A DNA stretch of 64,000 nucleotides from Anomaloglossus baeobatrachus (taxonomy: Eukaryota; Chordata; Amphibia; Anura; Aromobatidae), in the NCBI RefSeq assembly GCF_048569485.1, contig NW_027445261.1:62001-126000 (forward strand), written 5' to 3'. A program made the position numbers and the translations under genes. The notes under the pieces were generated by a model. The model was not told the DNA's origin, did no database searches, and worked only from the letters and a program-made list of their open reading frames with translations. Below, piece after piece: positions 51,171 through 60,199 of this stretch; within the stretch, counting starts at the first letter, position 1; every line of letters begins with the position of its first letter.

Positions 51171-51907
51171 GTGCACGGCCCAATGAATCAAGTCGGTTCT
51201 TCATATTCATGGTTTAAGCCCTTGGGTTCCAACGTGCCCAGAGTATATATCCAGAAAGATTCCCTTTCTTTGAGCTTCCTAATTCTATCGCCTCCTCTGC
51301 GTATGGCTGGGACATGTTCGATGACTTGGAATCTTAATTGGGCCACTGTGCGATTATGCGTCACAAAATGGTGTGGGACTGGTAATAGAATCTGCTTACA
51401 ACGTATTGTTGACTTGTGCTTAGCACAAAGAAAGGGAATCTTTCTGGATATGTACTCTGGACACATTAGAACCCAAGGGCTTAAACCGTGAATATGAAGT
51501 ACAGACTTGATTCATTGGGCCGTGCACCATGTCACCATGTGTGCAATTGCATTGTCCAATGGCTCACAATGGTTATGCGTTTTCATTGGATGGATAATCG
51601 AAGCCATGTTTTTTTCCTTTCTCTTGGGTTTGTTGTGTGAGTAGACTATAGGATTAAGTTAGTTACCGCAGGCAGTGGATTTAGCTTCCTGTCTTTGGTC
51701 CAGTGGTAGATTGATTGTTTGGTCTATGAGCTGTTATGGGTTTTAATCCAGGTGAATGCCCATGGGCTGCTTATAACTGTGTGAAATATGTAGTTTTACT
51801 GGGCTGGGATGAGAGAATCCATCGAAGCATGGTGTAGGGATTGTGGTTCCTGTGTGCTAAGAAGAAAGGCTGGCACCAGCCAGAAAGCCCCATTACAGCC
51901 AATAATC
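51171..51907. repeat. Right arm of a large inverted repeat
   Basis: The reverse complement of the left arm (49,749-50,485), starting 'gtgcacggcccaatgaatc' and ending 'cagccaataatc'. On this side the gypsy integrase piece is in plus orientation and continues beyond the arm, so the right side is probably the original locus. Confidence 0.9.
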
Positions 51908-51985
51908 AACCGCTAGCCGCTGGAACTCGTTGCTCTAGATCATGTCAAACTCACACCAAGCAGGAATAGATACATTAGCCCACCA
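51796..51985 (+). mobile_element. Ty3/gypsy integrase fragment, fossil
   Basis: Matches the zinc-finger end of integrase in the 44.8-kb element (the region after 'YWSGMRES', through 'LRRK', to 'LELVALDHVKLTPS'). It is a dead piece that straddles the right end of the inverted repeat. Confidence 0.75.
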
Positions 51986-52846
51986 TCCCACCCAAAGAGC
52001 AACTTCTGCTGCGCAGCTGGCTTTCTAGGCAGCAGCGCTATTGTGATGTCAGCGGGGGACATTGTGACAAGCCAGTGTTCCGTCACTTCATGTTGTGCAC
52101 TGTTCAAACGGAAAATACATCAACAGGCAGACTACAGAAAAGCTTACTAACAAAGGTTAGAGAGGGGCTTTCTCAGAGGGCTTTTTACAGTTTGTCTATT
52201 CCCAATTAGCCGTTTAAGTATGCTTAATGAAAGTACTAATTCTTTCATAGGCCGCCCATTCTTAGTATTTGACGTTCCTTATATTGCGGTATCAGGCTTC
52301 GCAGCAGGTTGCAAAACATTCATCACCCATGACTGTCCCCAATTGGGCTCAGAAGCTAAATGTCTATCATGACCTCTCTTTTTGAAAGTCCAAGAGCAAG
52401 CAAACTCTTCCTCCAGGAGAGGGAGCCAACAGATCACTAAAGACATCATCATTGCTCAAAGAAAACACCGAAAAACAATGGAAGCTTTAATTGGAGTGGA
52501 ATCTGATAGACAGCACCTGATGCCAAGTCTGCATCTTCTAACACCTGCAGTCACTGCAGCAGCTGAATCCAATGTGTCCAAAAGGGATCTATTCTATTCA
52601 ATTGCAAATGATCTAGATAAGACTGAGAATAAGATACTGCACGGGACATAGCAGAGTTGGTCAAGTTGAGTGGAGATGAGTTTGCTATTTGGCACAGCTT
52701 TTGCATCAATAAAGCAAGTAAAAGGTGTGAAAGATAAAAAAAAGGGTGAAAGTGTGAAAAGTGAATTGGCCAAATTGAGGTGCATATAAAGTTTTTGCTT
52801 TCTTTCAATTCACTAATGGGGCTCATTTGAATCAGGTGAATTGAGT
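51986..52846. other. Unassigned region downstream of the U2 gene
   Basis: No gene recognised. An 89-aa open frame at 52,382-52,651 (plus) has no motif I know and no clear start context, so I do not call it. The segment at 51,986-52,100 contains TGACGTCA-like and 'gtgacaagcc' elements. The stretch may belong to the flank that travelled with the U2 gene. Confidence 0.4.
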
Positions 52847-52861
52847 TCTGCTTTTGGAAAC
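52847..52861 (-). terminator. snRNA 3' box of the U2 gene
   Basis: On the minus strand GTTTCCAAAAGCAGA fits the snRNA 3' box consensus GTTTN0-3AAARNNAGA exactly. It starts 12 bases after the end of the U2 RNA sequence, within the usual 9-19. It directs 3' end formation by the Integrator complex. A processed pseudogene would lack it. Confidence 0.8.
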
Positions 52862-52872
52862 TGGGTTAAGAA

Positions 52873-53248
52873 GGGGTGCACCGGTCCTGGAGGTACTGCA
52901 ATACCAGGTCAATGCGTGGAGTGGACAGAGCAAGATTTTTTCCATCTCCTTGTTCTAAAAATCCATTTAATATATGGTCCCCAGAGAGGGGACGTATCAG
53001 ATATTAAACTGATAAGAACAGATTTAATTTTTTTTTTTTTCTGTTTATCAGTAGGACTTCAAAATAACAAAGGTGATCGCCTCCCGTTGCCTGGGAACCG
53101 TCCAGGCACAAGAGGGCTATGTGTCACCAGAAGGCGCACACACTTCCTCAAGGCCGGCAGACGTGCAATCCCAGGCACCTTCCAGTACCGACCAAGGTAG
53201 CGTCCTCCGAAACTACACTTGATCTTAGCCAAAAGGCCGAGAAGCTAT
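52873..53248 (-). ncRNA. RNU2: U2 snRNA gene, split by a 188-bp insertion
   Basis: U2 RNA pairs with the intron branch site in the spliceosome. The minus strand holds both ends of U2: 37 nt at 53,212-53,248 ('cttctcggccttttggctaa') and 151 nt at 52,873-53,023, ending in 'ggtgcacccc'. Together they make 188 nt, the full length of vertebrate U2, so nothing was lost. The body has the frog form ('gtcccctctctggggacc'), and a few changes suggest it is no longer under strict constraint. The insert falls after nt 37, inside the branch-site-pairing GUAGUA box, so this copy cannot work as U2. The 3' box is present, so the copy is gene-derived and not an RNA-derived pseudogene. A GGGCGG site about 170 bases upstream could be part of a distal element. 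I cannot identify the proximal element with confidence. Confidence 0.9.
53024..53211 (-). mobile_element. Insert in U2: probable 3' end of a non-LTR retrotransposon
   Basis: Read in the U2 sense, the 188-bp insert starts with a frame open from its first base (GRYWKVPGIARLPALRKC...) to a TGA at 53,059-53,061. A short 3' UTR and a run of 13 A followed by 'ttaa' come next. An ORF tail, short UTR and A-tail look like a 5'-truncated non-LTR element. There is no visible target-site repeat and no U2 base is lost. Tx1-clade families called Keno are known to target U2 genes, so a Keno-like element is a good candidate, but I cannot confirm the family from so short a tail. Confidence 0.55.
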
Positions 53249-53650
53249 AACCCGAATTGGTTACGGCCTTGAGTGGCACCCTGGCCTATACCGGACACAT
53301 CTTAGGGAGAGGGAGACAAACCCACGCCTACAGAAGACATTTTGTCACCCAAGCCAACCCTTGAAAAGGCTGTTTTGCAGAGCAAAAACAAGAAGAATGA
53401 TGCTTTTTGCAGCCGCCGCCCACTGCAATTAATCTGAATAACTCCTCCTCCTCCAAGCACCTCCCCTCCCCCTTGCAGTCTTTCCAATTCATGATACAAA
53501 AAGACGGACGGACAGGACAGGACAGGACAGGCTGCCTGACTTTCCGTCACTGCCACCCTTTGCCATCCTTGCCCGTAGAAAGCCCTTTCATCATCCCCAA
53601 ACCCTAATCTTTTCCCTTCCCTTCCCAGCTGCGTCTCACTCCCTTTCATT
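53249..53650 (-). promoter_or_regulatory. 5' flank of the U2 gene
   Basis: This is the region where snRNA promoter elements should lie (minus strand). The CCGCCC at 53,416-53,421 is an Sp1-type GGGCGG about 170 bp upstream of U2. I do not find an ATGCAAAT octamer. A short GGACA repeat lies at about 53,505-53,530. The proximal element would fall near 53,295-53,315, but I cannot match it to a consensus with confidence. Confidence 0.35.
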
Positions 53651-54110
53651 AGGAAGTGAGCGCAGCCTTTTCTCCGTTCTGCACATGCGCGACGTTAAAC
53701 ACAAATGCGCAGGCGTGCGTTCCATTAGTCTCACTGCATTCCACTCCCATACAGGAAGTGGGCGCAGCTATTACTACGGTCGCACATAAAAGAACCCACG
53801 GCCACCACTGCACACAGCTGACTCCACCACAGGACACCCACTTCTACACCAACGCAGGTAAGACAGGATCGGCACCTCTATGCTCCCGTTACAATCAGGC
53901 TCAGTCACCATGTGATAACGCTCTCAACTCTTTAGTTGCAGGCTCCCCTTGCTTCACCTCCACTGGCTGTGCTGCCATTTCCTCTCCCACCTGGAAGGTA
54001 TACTTTATTCCACTATTTTCCTGTTTCTCTCTTCCCCCTTTTCCCATAACCTACTTTTATCTGCATTTGTGGGGTATCTATATGCTATTTACATCATAGT
54101 TTTATTCATT
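53651..54110 (+). other. Promoter-like region with TATA box and splice donor, origin unknown
   Basis: GC-rich sequence with two related 'ggaagtg.gcgcagc' boxes (53,653 and 53,754). 'cataaaag' at 53,785-53,792 could be a TATA box. A leader-like C-rich stretch follows, with the donor-like 'gcag|gtaaga' at about 53,856 and an acceptor-like 'ctctttagttgcag' near 53,941. No coding exon is recognised. It may be the promoter of an old transposable element. Confidence 0.3.
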
Positions 54111-54126
54111 AATATGGAAGGGAAGA

Positions 54127-54885
54127 GTGCCCATGAGAGTGTTGAACTGCGGAGAGCAAGAGATTAAGCTGCTCCGATTTGCCACCATTGATAAGCTGTT
54201 CTCAGTAGATACACATGCTATCCAAACAGCAGCATCCACCATTGCTTCAGCCCACCCATTCAGTGACAGCTCACCAAGTCAGCCAGAGGAGTGGTGTAAG
54301 GAATTACACGTAGGCACTGACTCCACACCTTCACATCACAAGAAGGGGGTCTACAGGCTAGTGCAAGAATACGAGCAAGTCTTCAGCAAACATCCGCTAG
54401 ACTTTTGAAGAATAAAAGGGGTCAAACACTACATCCCCACAAGTGCACACCCACCCATCAAAGAGAGATATAAGCCAAAACTACCTGCACATTACCAGTG
54501 TACCAAGGACATGTTGAGCAACATGAAGGAGGCTGGGGTTATCCGTGACAGTTGTAGCCTCTGGGCAGCTCCGTTGGTCCTGTTAAAGAAGAAGGACAGC
54601 ACCACTCCCCTGTATTGAGGAATAGCTAGCTGCATTGAGAACTGCAAATTATTTTTCTACCCTTGATCTCACTAGTCGCTATTGGCAAGTGTCCGTTGCT
54701 GAGGCAGACCGGGAGAAGACCGCCTTTGCCACCCCGATGGGTCTCTGCGAGTTCAAAAGCATGCCCTTCGAGCTGTGCAATTTGCCAGGAACCTTCCAGA
54801 GGCTGATGGAATGCTGCTTGGGACACCGAAACTTTGAAACGGTACTGCTATACCTTTATGATGTTATTGTTTATTCTAAAGCAAA
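54127..54885 (+). mobile_element. Ty3/gypsy fragment (pol N-terminal region and RT), fossil
   Basis: Begins with the spacer before RT (EYEQVFSKHPLDF) and runs through the RT region (FSTLDLTSRYWQV, CEFKSMPFELC) to a box equivalent to YLDD. It is a closer relative of the 49.1-kb piece than of the 44.8-kb element. It is degenerate and ends where LINE sequence starts. Confidence 0.85.
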
Positions 54886-54996
54886 CAAGATTTTAGGGTG
54901 TATAAAAAGGGAGATTAGATCCGGTGATCCCAACGTATTGTTAACCCTCTATAAATCACTTGTAAGGCCACATCTGGAATATGGGGTAAAGTCCTG
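54886..54996 (+). mobile_element. LINE fragment joined to gypsy RT
   Basis: The plus frame gives ANKILGCIKREI, then LYKSLVRPHLEYG, a CR1/L2-like RT end. It matches 49,526-49,620 nearly base for base, starting at 'aagattttagggtg'. It is cut on the right by gypsy integrase sequence on the other strand. Confidence 0.8.
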
Positions 54997-55250
54997 AGCA
55001 GGTTGATAACCATTGGTTTGAGCATGGTAGGGTGTAGTGCGCATCTTCCTGCATCGGTAAAAGCTGCAGAAGTCCTTGAAGATTTCCGCTTCAAAGGCAG
55101 TGCCTTGATCTGTGAGGACTCTCTCTGAGTAGCCATGAGGTCTGCATAAGTTTGCTTGGAAGACCTTCGCTGCAGTATGGGCCATTAGATCTTTGACTTG
55201 TACCACAACCATAAATCTCGAGTAGTTGTCTACCATCGTAAGTGCATACG
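54997..55250 (-). mobile_element. Ty3/gypsy integrase-core fragment, inverted, fossil
   Basis: The minus frame reads YALTMVDNYSRFMVVV, then LTDQGTAFEAEIF and RTTPYHAQTNG, the integrase core of the same gypsy family. It lies on the opposite strand to the RT fragment beside it. Its upstream end fuses to a SET-domain exon at about 55,251. Confidence 0.85.
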
Positions 55251-55319
55251 TGAGCTCGCCTCGATATTCTGCAACAAAACTCCCTTTTTCGATTTCAGTT
55301 TCAGCAAACACTCCTCTTC
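55251..55319 (-). pseudogene. SET-domain exon of a KMT5A/SETD8-like gene (interrupted)
   Basis: The minus strand reads RGVFAETEIEKGSFVAEYRG from the first full codon. This is the N-terminal SET signature of lysine methyltransferases of the KMT5A/SETD8 type, where G-x-G binds S-adenosylmethionine. A good acceptor, 'attttctacag', ends at 55,320. The exon stops being SET-like at about 55,251, where gypsy integrase follows in frame by chance. The rest of the SET domain, including the NHS and catalytic Tyr motifs, is missing from the window. This is probably an inactivated copy of a multicopy gene. The enzyme family is clear, the exact orthologue is not. Confidence 0.75.
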
Positions 55320-55407
55320 CTGTAGAAAATATTTATCATTACCTAAGACAGTCATTCTAATGCATGACAATATTAAGGCAATTTAGTTAAAACTTGTTTT
55401 AACTCAC

Positions 55408-55527
55408 CTTTAAGGGGATTGATGTATTTCATGGTCAATCCAGGTTTGTCAGTGATGGCACTGACATAATGTATGGCGTCTTTTTCGGGCGTTATCCTTT
55501 GCCTTTTCATTGTGAAAATCCAGTTGC
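55408..55527 (-). pseudogene. Exon upstream of the SET exon, KMT5A/SETD8-like
   Basis: This is a 120-bp segment with acceptor 'tttgatatag' and donor 'aaag|gtgagt'. In frame it encodes a basic stretch, then EKDAIHYVSAITDKPGLTMK and YINPLKG. The exon begins and ends in phase 1, and the next exon starts with GA, so the join gives the continuous ...NPLKG-RGVFAE... seen in KMT5A-like proteins. An 88-base intron lies between the two exons. Intact splice sites and phase argue for a gene-derived copy and not a processed one. I do not recognise earlier exons with confidence. A donor-bounded open segment at about 57,265-57,370 (minus) is in a phase that does not fit. Confidence 0.7.
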
Positions 55528-55869
55528 CTATATCAAAGCAAATTCTACTACTTGTAAAGTATGCAGAAAATGAAATGTAGAACATATAACATCAACTGCT
55601 TAGGAACGCATCATAGGTTAGTACTTAAAAGGATATTGTCATGTTCTAGTCATAATGCAAGCTGGACATTTTTCATGTTACCCTGTAATCGCCGGCCTGT
55701 TCTAATGCTCACAAGCCAAGATATAGGCTCAGCTGCTAAGGCTTCCCTCTGCCTTCTGAATGAAACTGGAATATGTCTGGCTCACTGTGTATATAGCAGG
55801 TGCTCAGAAAAAATAAGAGTCAATTCAATAGAAATAGCTCTGGCACACTATAGTGATCAATAACGTAAG

Positions 55870-57060
55870 AAAAGAACTCTTGGAATGCTGAAAATTCTTT
55901 ATTTGTGCAAAAGGATAATTCATCCAACGTTTCGACCTTGTTTTTAGGTCTTTATCAAGGATAAAGTTATCTAAGATCATAAAGGGTTACAAAACCATAT
56001 AAACACGTAATTAGTACATAGTACAACATAACAGTACAATATATTGCTACTTGAGAGTACAATGGGTCAAATGACCATGATGCACATACAAAAAATTTTT
56101 CCAAAGCCATAGTGAAAACATTTGTACTGAGGAAAGAAAATTTCCACATGACCTATCTGGAGAAACATTCTGGATCAAACAACCAAAAATAGTCAAGCAG
56201 GTAAATACACACCTATATGGATAACAGGATGATATGTGTTCAATTGTATAGCGTCATTGCCATTAAGGTACAAATGGAAAACTTGCAATCCTATATAGTG
56301 AAGGAAATGAACACATATCATATCAAAGAACACAGGAACACAGGAACATGGGTGTGAGAAAAACCTCAATGTTTATACTTTGTTCTTTATAATGGTGTGA
56401 ACATGTATATGTCTCAGTACCTTATGCACTTGAGAATTCTAGTGAGTAGATGATGAAAGCCTATTTCAGAACTGGAATCGGTAAATAATTGTAGGTGGAA
56501 TCTAAATGAAAAGATGGTACAAGTGTTATCATGACACGTGGGCTATAACACAATGGACCGTGTGACAAAGAAGAAAGGAGAGAAAGAAGAGGAAGAAAAT
56601 GCAACTACCTGTAACATTACGTGATAGTCACTGGTAAGTATCACTTGACAATTCAAGTGAAAAAGGATTCCTTTATTAAAGGGTTCTCAGTCGCCTCAGG
56701 ATCATGAAATACTAGGGTAAATGATATGAGAATGGGTAAGAAGCACCACTAAAGGAAATATGAGATGCAGGACATATATCTATAAACCCCTGAACTACAT
56801 GATAGAAATAAAAAGAAGAAAAAAGAAAAAAAAGAAGAAAGAAGAAGAACACATAGAATGCGGAAAGAGAATGGGTACAACTACCTGAGTTACTGCAGGG
56901 AGGCCCCTGGTTGGTATTGTGAGGGTTAGTGGAATTCCTTCACTGAAGGGTTCTCAGTTGCCTCAGGTTCGTGAAAAATGCTATAGACAAATAATGCCCG
57001 GAGAAAAGGGGTTCATATACAGCGAATAATGGTAATACAAGGTACATGTGTCACATGTAA
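55870..57060 (-). mobile_element. PLE-type terminal region, non-coding
   Basis: The minus strand ends with 'cacaaataaag' (55,887-55,897) after a hammerhead-like fold. This is the same arrangement as in the PLE at 40.9-44.8 kb but with unrelated sequence. The rest is AT-rich and has no RT or endonuclease frame. It includes a diverged duplication: 'gggttctcagtcgcctcagg' near 56,680 and 'gggttctcagttgcctcagg' near 56,947. It could be a pseudo-LTR or a non-autonomous relative. The limits are approximate. Confidence 0.5.
55919..55966 (-). other. Second hammerhead-ribozyme-like fold
   Basis: On the minus strand: 'atcc', then 'ttgataaa', a stem 'gacc'/'ggtc' around 'taaaaacaa', then 'gaaa', 'cgtt' and 'ggat'. 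The outer 'atcc' and 'ggat' pair as stem I. The architecture is that of a type I hammerhead with a very short stem III, but the core differs from CUGANGA, including at G8, so it is probably inactive. Confidence 0.4.
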
Positions 57061-57370
57061 TAGTATATATATATATATTGTACTAAGCTCTACACCAGAA
57101 ATAGAAAGTAGTCCCTCTGCCTTCTGTCTAGGTGCCCTGAGTTATGTCCTGTAAACTGTCACAGCGACCCAGACACACATGTGTAGTAGGGGAATATCCC
57201 TGCTGAGATGCCAGTGCTAGAGCACTCGTTTGCTGTGGATTTGAACGCTATGTGAGCAGTTCTTACCTTCAATGAGCAGAAGTCTCTTTTTTCAGATTTC
57301 AATATCTCTGTGGGTATCTGGCAGAAATATGGAATACTCTTTACTGCTAAGACCCTGTACACCACTCCCA
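57061..57370. other. Unassigned stretch with a short TA repeat
   Basis: Starts with a (TA)n run at about 57,065-57,080. The remainder has no clear gene. An open minus-strand segment ending in the donor 'gaag|gtaaga' near 57,265 could be a stray exon, but nothing identifies it. Confidence 0.3.
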
Positions 57371-57932
57371 CTAAAGGGGGCTTTACACGCTGCGACATCG
57401 CTAATGCGGAGTCGTTGGGGTCACGGAATTTGTGACGCACATCCGGCCGCATTAGCGATGTTGCTGCGTGTGACACCGTTGCAAAAACGTGCAAAATCGC
57501 TCATCGGTGACATGGGTCTCCATTCTCGATTATCGTTACTGCAGCAGTAACGATGTAGTTCGTCGCTCCTGCGGCAGCACACATTGCTCCGTGTGACACC
57601 GCAGAAACGAGGAACCTCTCCTTACCTGCCTCCCAGCCGCTATGAGGAAGGAAGGAGATGGGCGGGATGTTCCGGCCACTCATCTCCGCCCCTCCACTGC
57701 TATTGGGCGGTCGCTCAGTGACGTTGCTGTGACGCCGCACGGACCGCCCCCTTAGAAAGGAGGCGGTTCGCCGGTCACAGTGACGTCGCCGGGCAGGTAA
57801 GTATGTGTGACTGGTTCTGTTCGGTGTTGTGCAGCATGGGCAGCGATTTGCCCGTGTCGCGCAACAGATGGGGGCGGGTACCCACACTAGCCATATCAGG
57901 ACCGATATCGCAGTGTGTAAAGTAGCCTTTAG
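57371..57932. mobile_element. MITE, 562 bp, terminal inverted repeats
   Basis: It begins 'ctaaagggggctttacac' and ends with the imperfect complement 'gtgtaaagtagcctttag'. The pairing continues inward ('tgcgacatcg' with 'cgatatcgca'). It carries no transposase. Flanks 'cca' and 'tca' give at best an imperfect 3-bp target duplication, so the superfamily (Harbinger or other) is open. It is GC-rich inside, with several TGACG motifs. Confidence 0.75.
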
Positions 57933-58519
57933 TCACATGACCAAGACTGTATCTGTGTCCCTACAACACACTTGAGACAAATGTGTGTGTGAGCCTGCAT
58001 TGTGGGGTATATATAATATATTATAGAGCTGGGAAGGATCATTCTAAGCAGTGAGTTGTTCCAGTATTTGTAGGAAAATACCCAGTAGAAGCATCAAACA
58101 CAGCACCAATACCTCCCATCAGTATCCCACCACAGTGCCATGTAACCCATGCCCTACACTCCCATCTACACCAATACTATACAGGCACAAACTAGTATAT
58201 CTGACTAAAAACCCCCAAAATATGAAGAACGGCCTATAGTTGAGTGTGGATATAAAATCTATGTGAGCAGAGCTAGAATAGAAATCACTGATCGCATTGA
58301 AGTCATTCTGACCATAAATCACCATGATATCAAGGTGAGGAGTTGTGTGTTACTGCTGGGAGGAAAGGGTTAACAGTGGAATATTAAGGTGCATTTCTGT
58401 GTGCAGTGTTACTAGTCAATGTAACAATTTAGTATGAGCTGCTCTTGGTGCCGGGGGAGGGAGATGCTCTCCTGAGCAAGATAGATGGGGAATGAACATG
58501 ATATCTATATAGTGTAAGG
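57933..58519. other. Unassigned intergenic-type sequence
   Basis: I find no gene or repeat that I can name here. A possible 8-bp target duplication of the hAT element, 'gtgtaagg', is its last part (58,512-58,519). Confidence 0.4.
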
Positions 58520-60180
58520 CAGGGGGTCTCAAACTCGGCTGGGTGTATGGGCCGCACAGAGGAAAAAAATAATGTGGGGGGCTGCATTCTTTGCAGGACA
58601 AAGTGACATTTTTATTGGTACCATATATATATTTTTTTTCACACTCCTTTGGATGACTGATTTTCAACATTTTTCACTTGTTTATTATAACAAATGTGCA
58701 CATTCTTTGGTTAAATCTAAAAAAAAAAAATTGATGTTAAAAAAAAGTTATGCCTTATTTTGTTTTTTTTACATTTTATCCCTTTCTTTTAACTAATAGT
58801 GTTACAATTATGACGCTAGCGTTTTGTGAAGGGAATGCTTTGCCTACTTCCGTGACTATGGCCTTCCAGAACTGCTGCATTTTGGCTGACCTCTCCGCCT
58901 CGGGAATAAGAGACATAAAGTTCTCCTTGTAGCGTGGGTCTAACAGTGTTACCAACCAGTAATGATTGTCGGCCAAGATGTTCTTAACGCGAGGGTCACG
59001 AGACAGGCAGCTTACCATAAAGTCATCCATGTGCGCCAGACTCTTAACAGCCATCACTTCAATATCTAGACCAACACGATGACTGAACATGCTGTCCTCC
59101 TCCTTCTCCTCCTCCTCCTCCTCATCTACCCTGTCCTCTGGCCAGCCACGCTGAACTGAGCATATGACTGGTATGCATGTCATATCCTCAATTTGGTCGG
59201 AGAGTTGCTCCATGTCTTCATCTTCCTCCTCGTCATAGTCCTCCACTGCACGTTGTGATGAGACGAGGCTGGGCTGTGTGTTATCACCCACACCCACTAC
59301 TGTTTCTTGCTCCAACTCATCGTGTTCCGCCTGCAATGCATCATGTTTGGTTTTGAGCAGAGACCGTTTTAGAAGGCAGAGAAGCGGTATGGTGACGCTA
59401 ATAATGGCGTCATCGCCGCTCACCATCTTGGTGGAGTCCTCAAAGTTTTGGAGGATGGTACATAGGTCGGACATCCATCTCCACTCCTCAGGTGTTATGT
59501 GTGGAGTTTGACCCATTTCCCGATGGCTTAGGTGATGCAGGTACTCAACAACTGCCCTCTTCTGCTCACATATCCTGATCAACATGTGCAGAGTTGAATT
59601 CCAATGCGTGGGGACATCACACACCAGTCTGTGAGCCGGAAGATGCAAATGACGCTGAAAGCCGGCAAGGCCGGCTGAAGCAGTAGGTGACTTTCGAAAA
59701 TGTGCAGACAGGCGGTGAACTTTTACCAGCAGATCAGACAGCTCTGGGTATGAGTTTAGAAACCGCTGAACCACGAGGTTGAGCACATGGGCCACGCATG
59801 GAACATGTGTCAGCTGGCCTCGCCTCAAAGCCGCCACCAGGTTCCGGCCATTGTCACACACAACCTTTCCTGGCTTTAGGTTCAGAGGTGTGAGCCAGTG
59901 ATCTGCATGCTGTTTTAGAGCTGTCCACACCTCTTCTGCATTGTGGGGTTTGTCACCTATGCAGATTAGCTGCAGCACAGCCTGTTGCCGCTTCGCCGAG
60001 GCAGTGCTGCAGTGCTTCCAGCTTGGGACTGGTGTGGAGGGTAAAGTGGATGAGGATGCGCAGGAGGAGGAGGAGGCTGAAGAGCATGACATTCCGGAGC
60101 TGTAGAGTGTGGGTGAAACCCTGGCTGAGGTAGGGCCTGCAAACCTTGGTGTGGGAAGGACTTGTTCCGTTCCTCGCTCA
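58520..60180 (-). mobile_element. hAT DNA transposon, truncated at its 5' end
   Basis: The left end, 'cagggggtctcaaactcgg' at 58,520, matches the hAT terminal inverted repeat type CAGGGGTCTCAAACT. The transposase lies on the minus strand inside it. The other end is missing: from about 60,180-60,230 the sequence belongs to a tyrosine-recombinase element. Confidence 0.8.
58776..60180 (-). pseudogene. hAT transposase (ZBED-like), incomplete
   Basis: This is a cut-and-paste transposase of the hAT superfamily. The open frame reaches 60,371, but its first 65 or so residues are antisense to the neighbouring recombinase and are not hAT. Counting from there, D173 in VCDNGRNLVAAL is the likely second catalytic Asp. 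C192 and H195 in PCVAHVLNLV are the C..H pair of the RNase H-like fold. VPTHWNSTLHML is at 253-264 and LLDPRYKENF at 476-485. An acidic stretch (about 378-426) fills the usual insertion region. The BED zinc finger and first catalytic Asp at the N-terminus, and the C-terminal dimerisation region, are missing. It is therefore inactive, although the central frame is long and open, which suggests fairly recent decay. Confidence 0.85.
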
Positions 60181-60199
60181 AACTGGGTCCCAGCTGGGC

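Noticed and set aside
52841-53200. A 119-aa plus-strand frame across the U2 region
   Set aside because: It runs antisense to U2 and its insert, with no motif. The RNA gene explains the sequence.
57265-57370. An upstream exon of the SET-domain gene
   Set aside because: It has a fair donor, but its phase does not fit the 55,408-55,527 exon and the peptide has no recognisable match.
57501-57887. A 128-aa minus-strand frame in the MITE
   Set aside because: It lies within a GC-rich non-coding MITE and shows no transposase feature.
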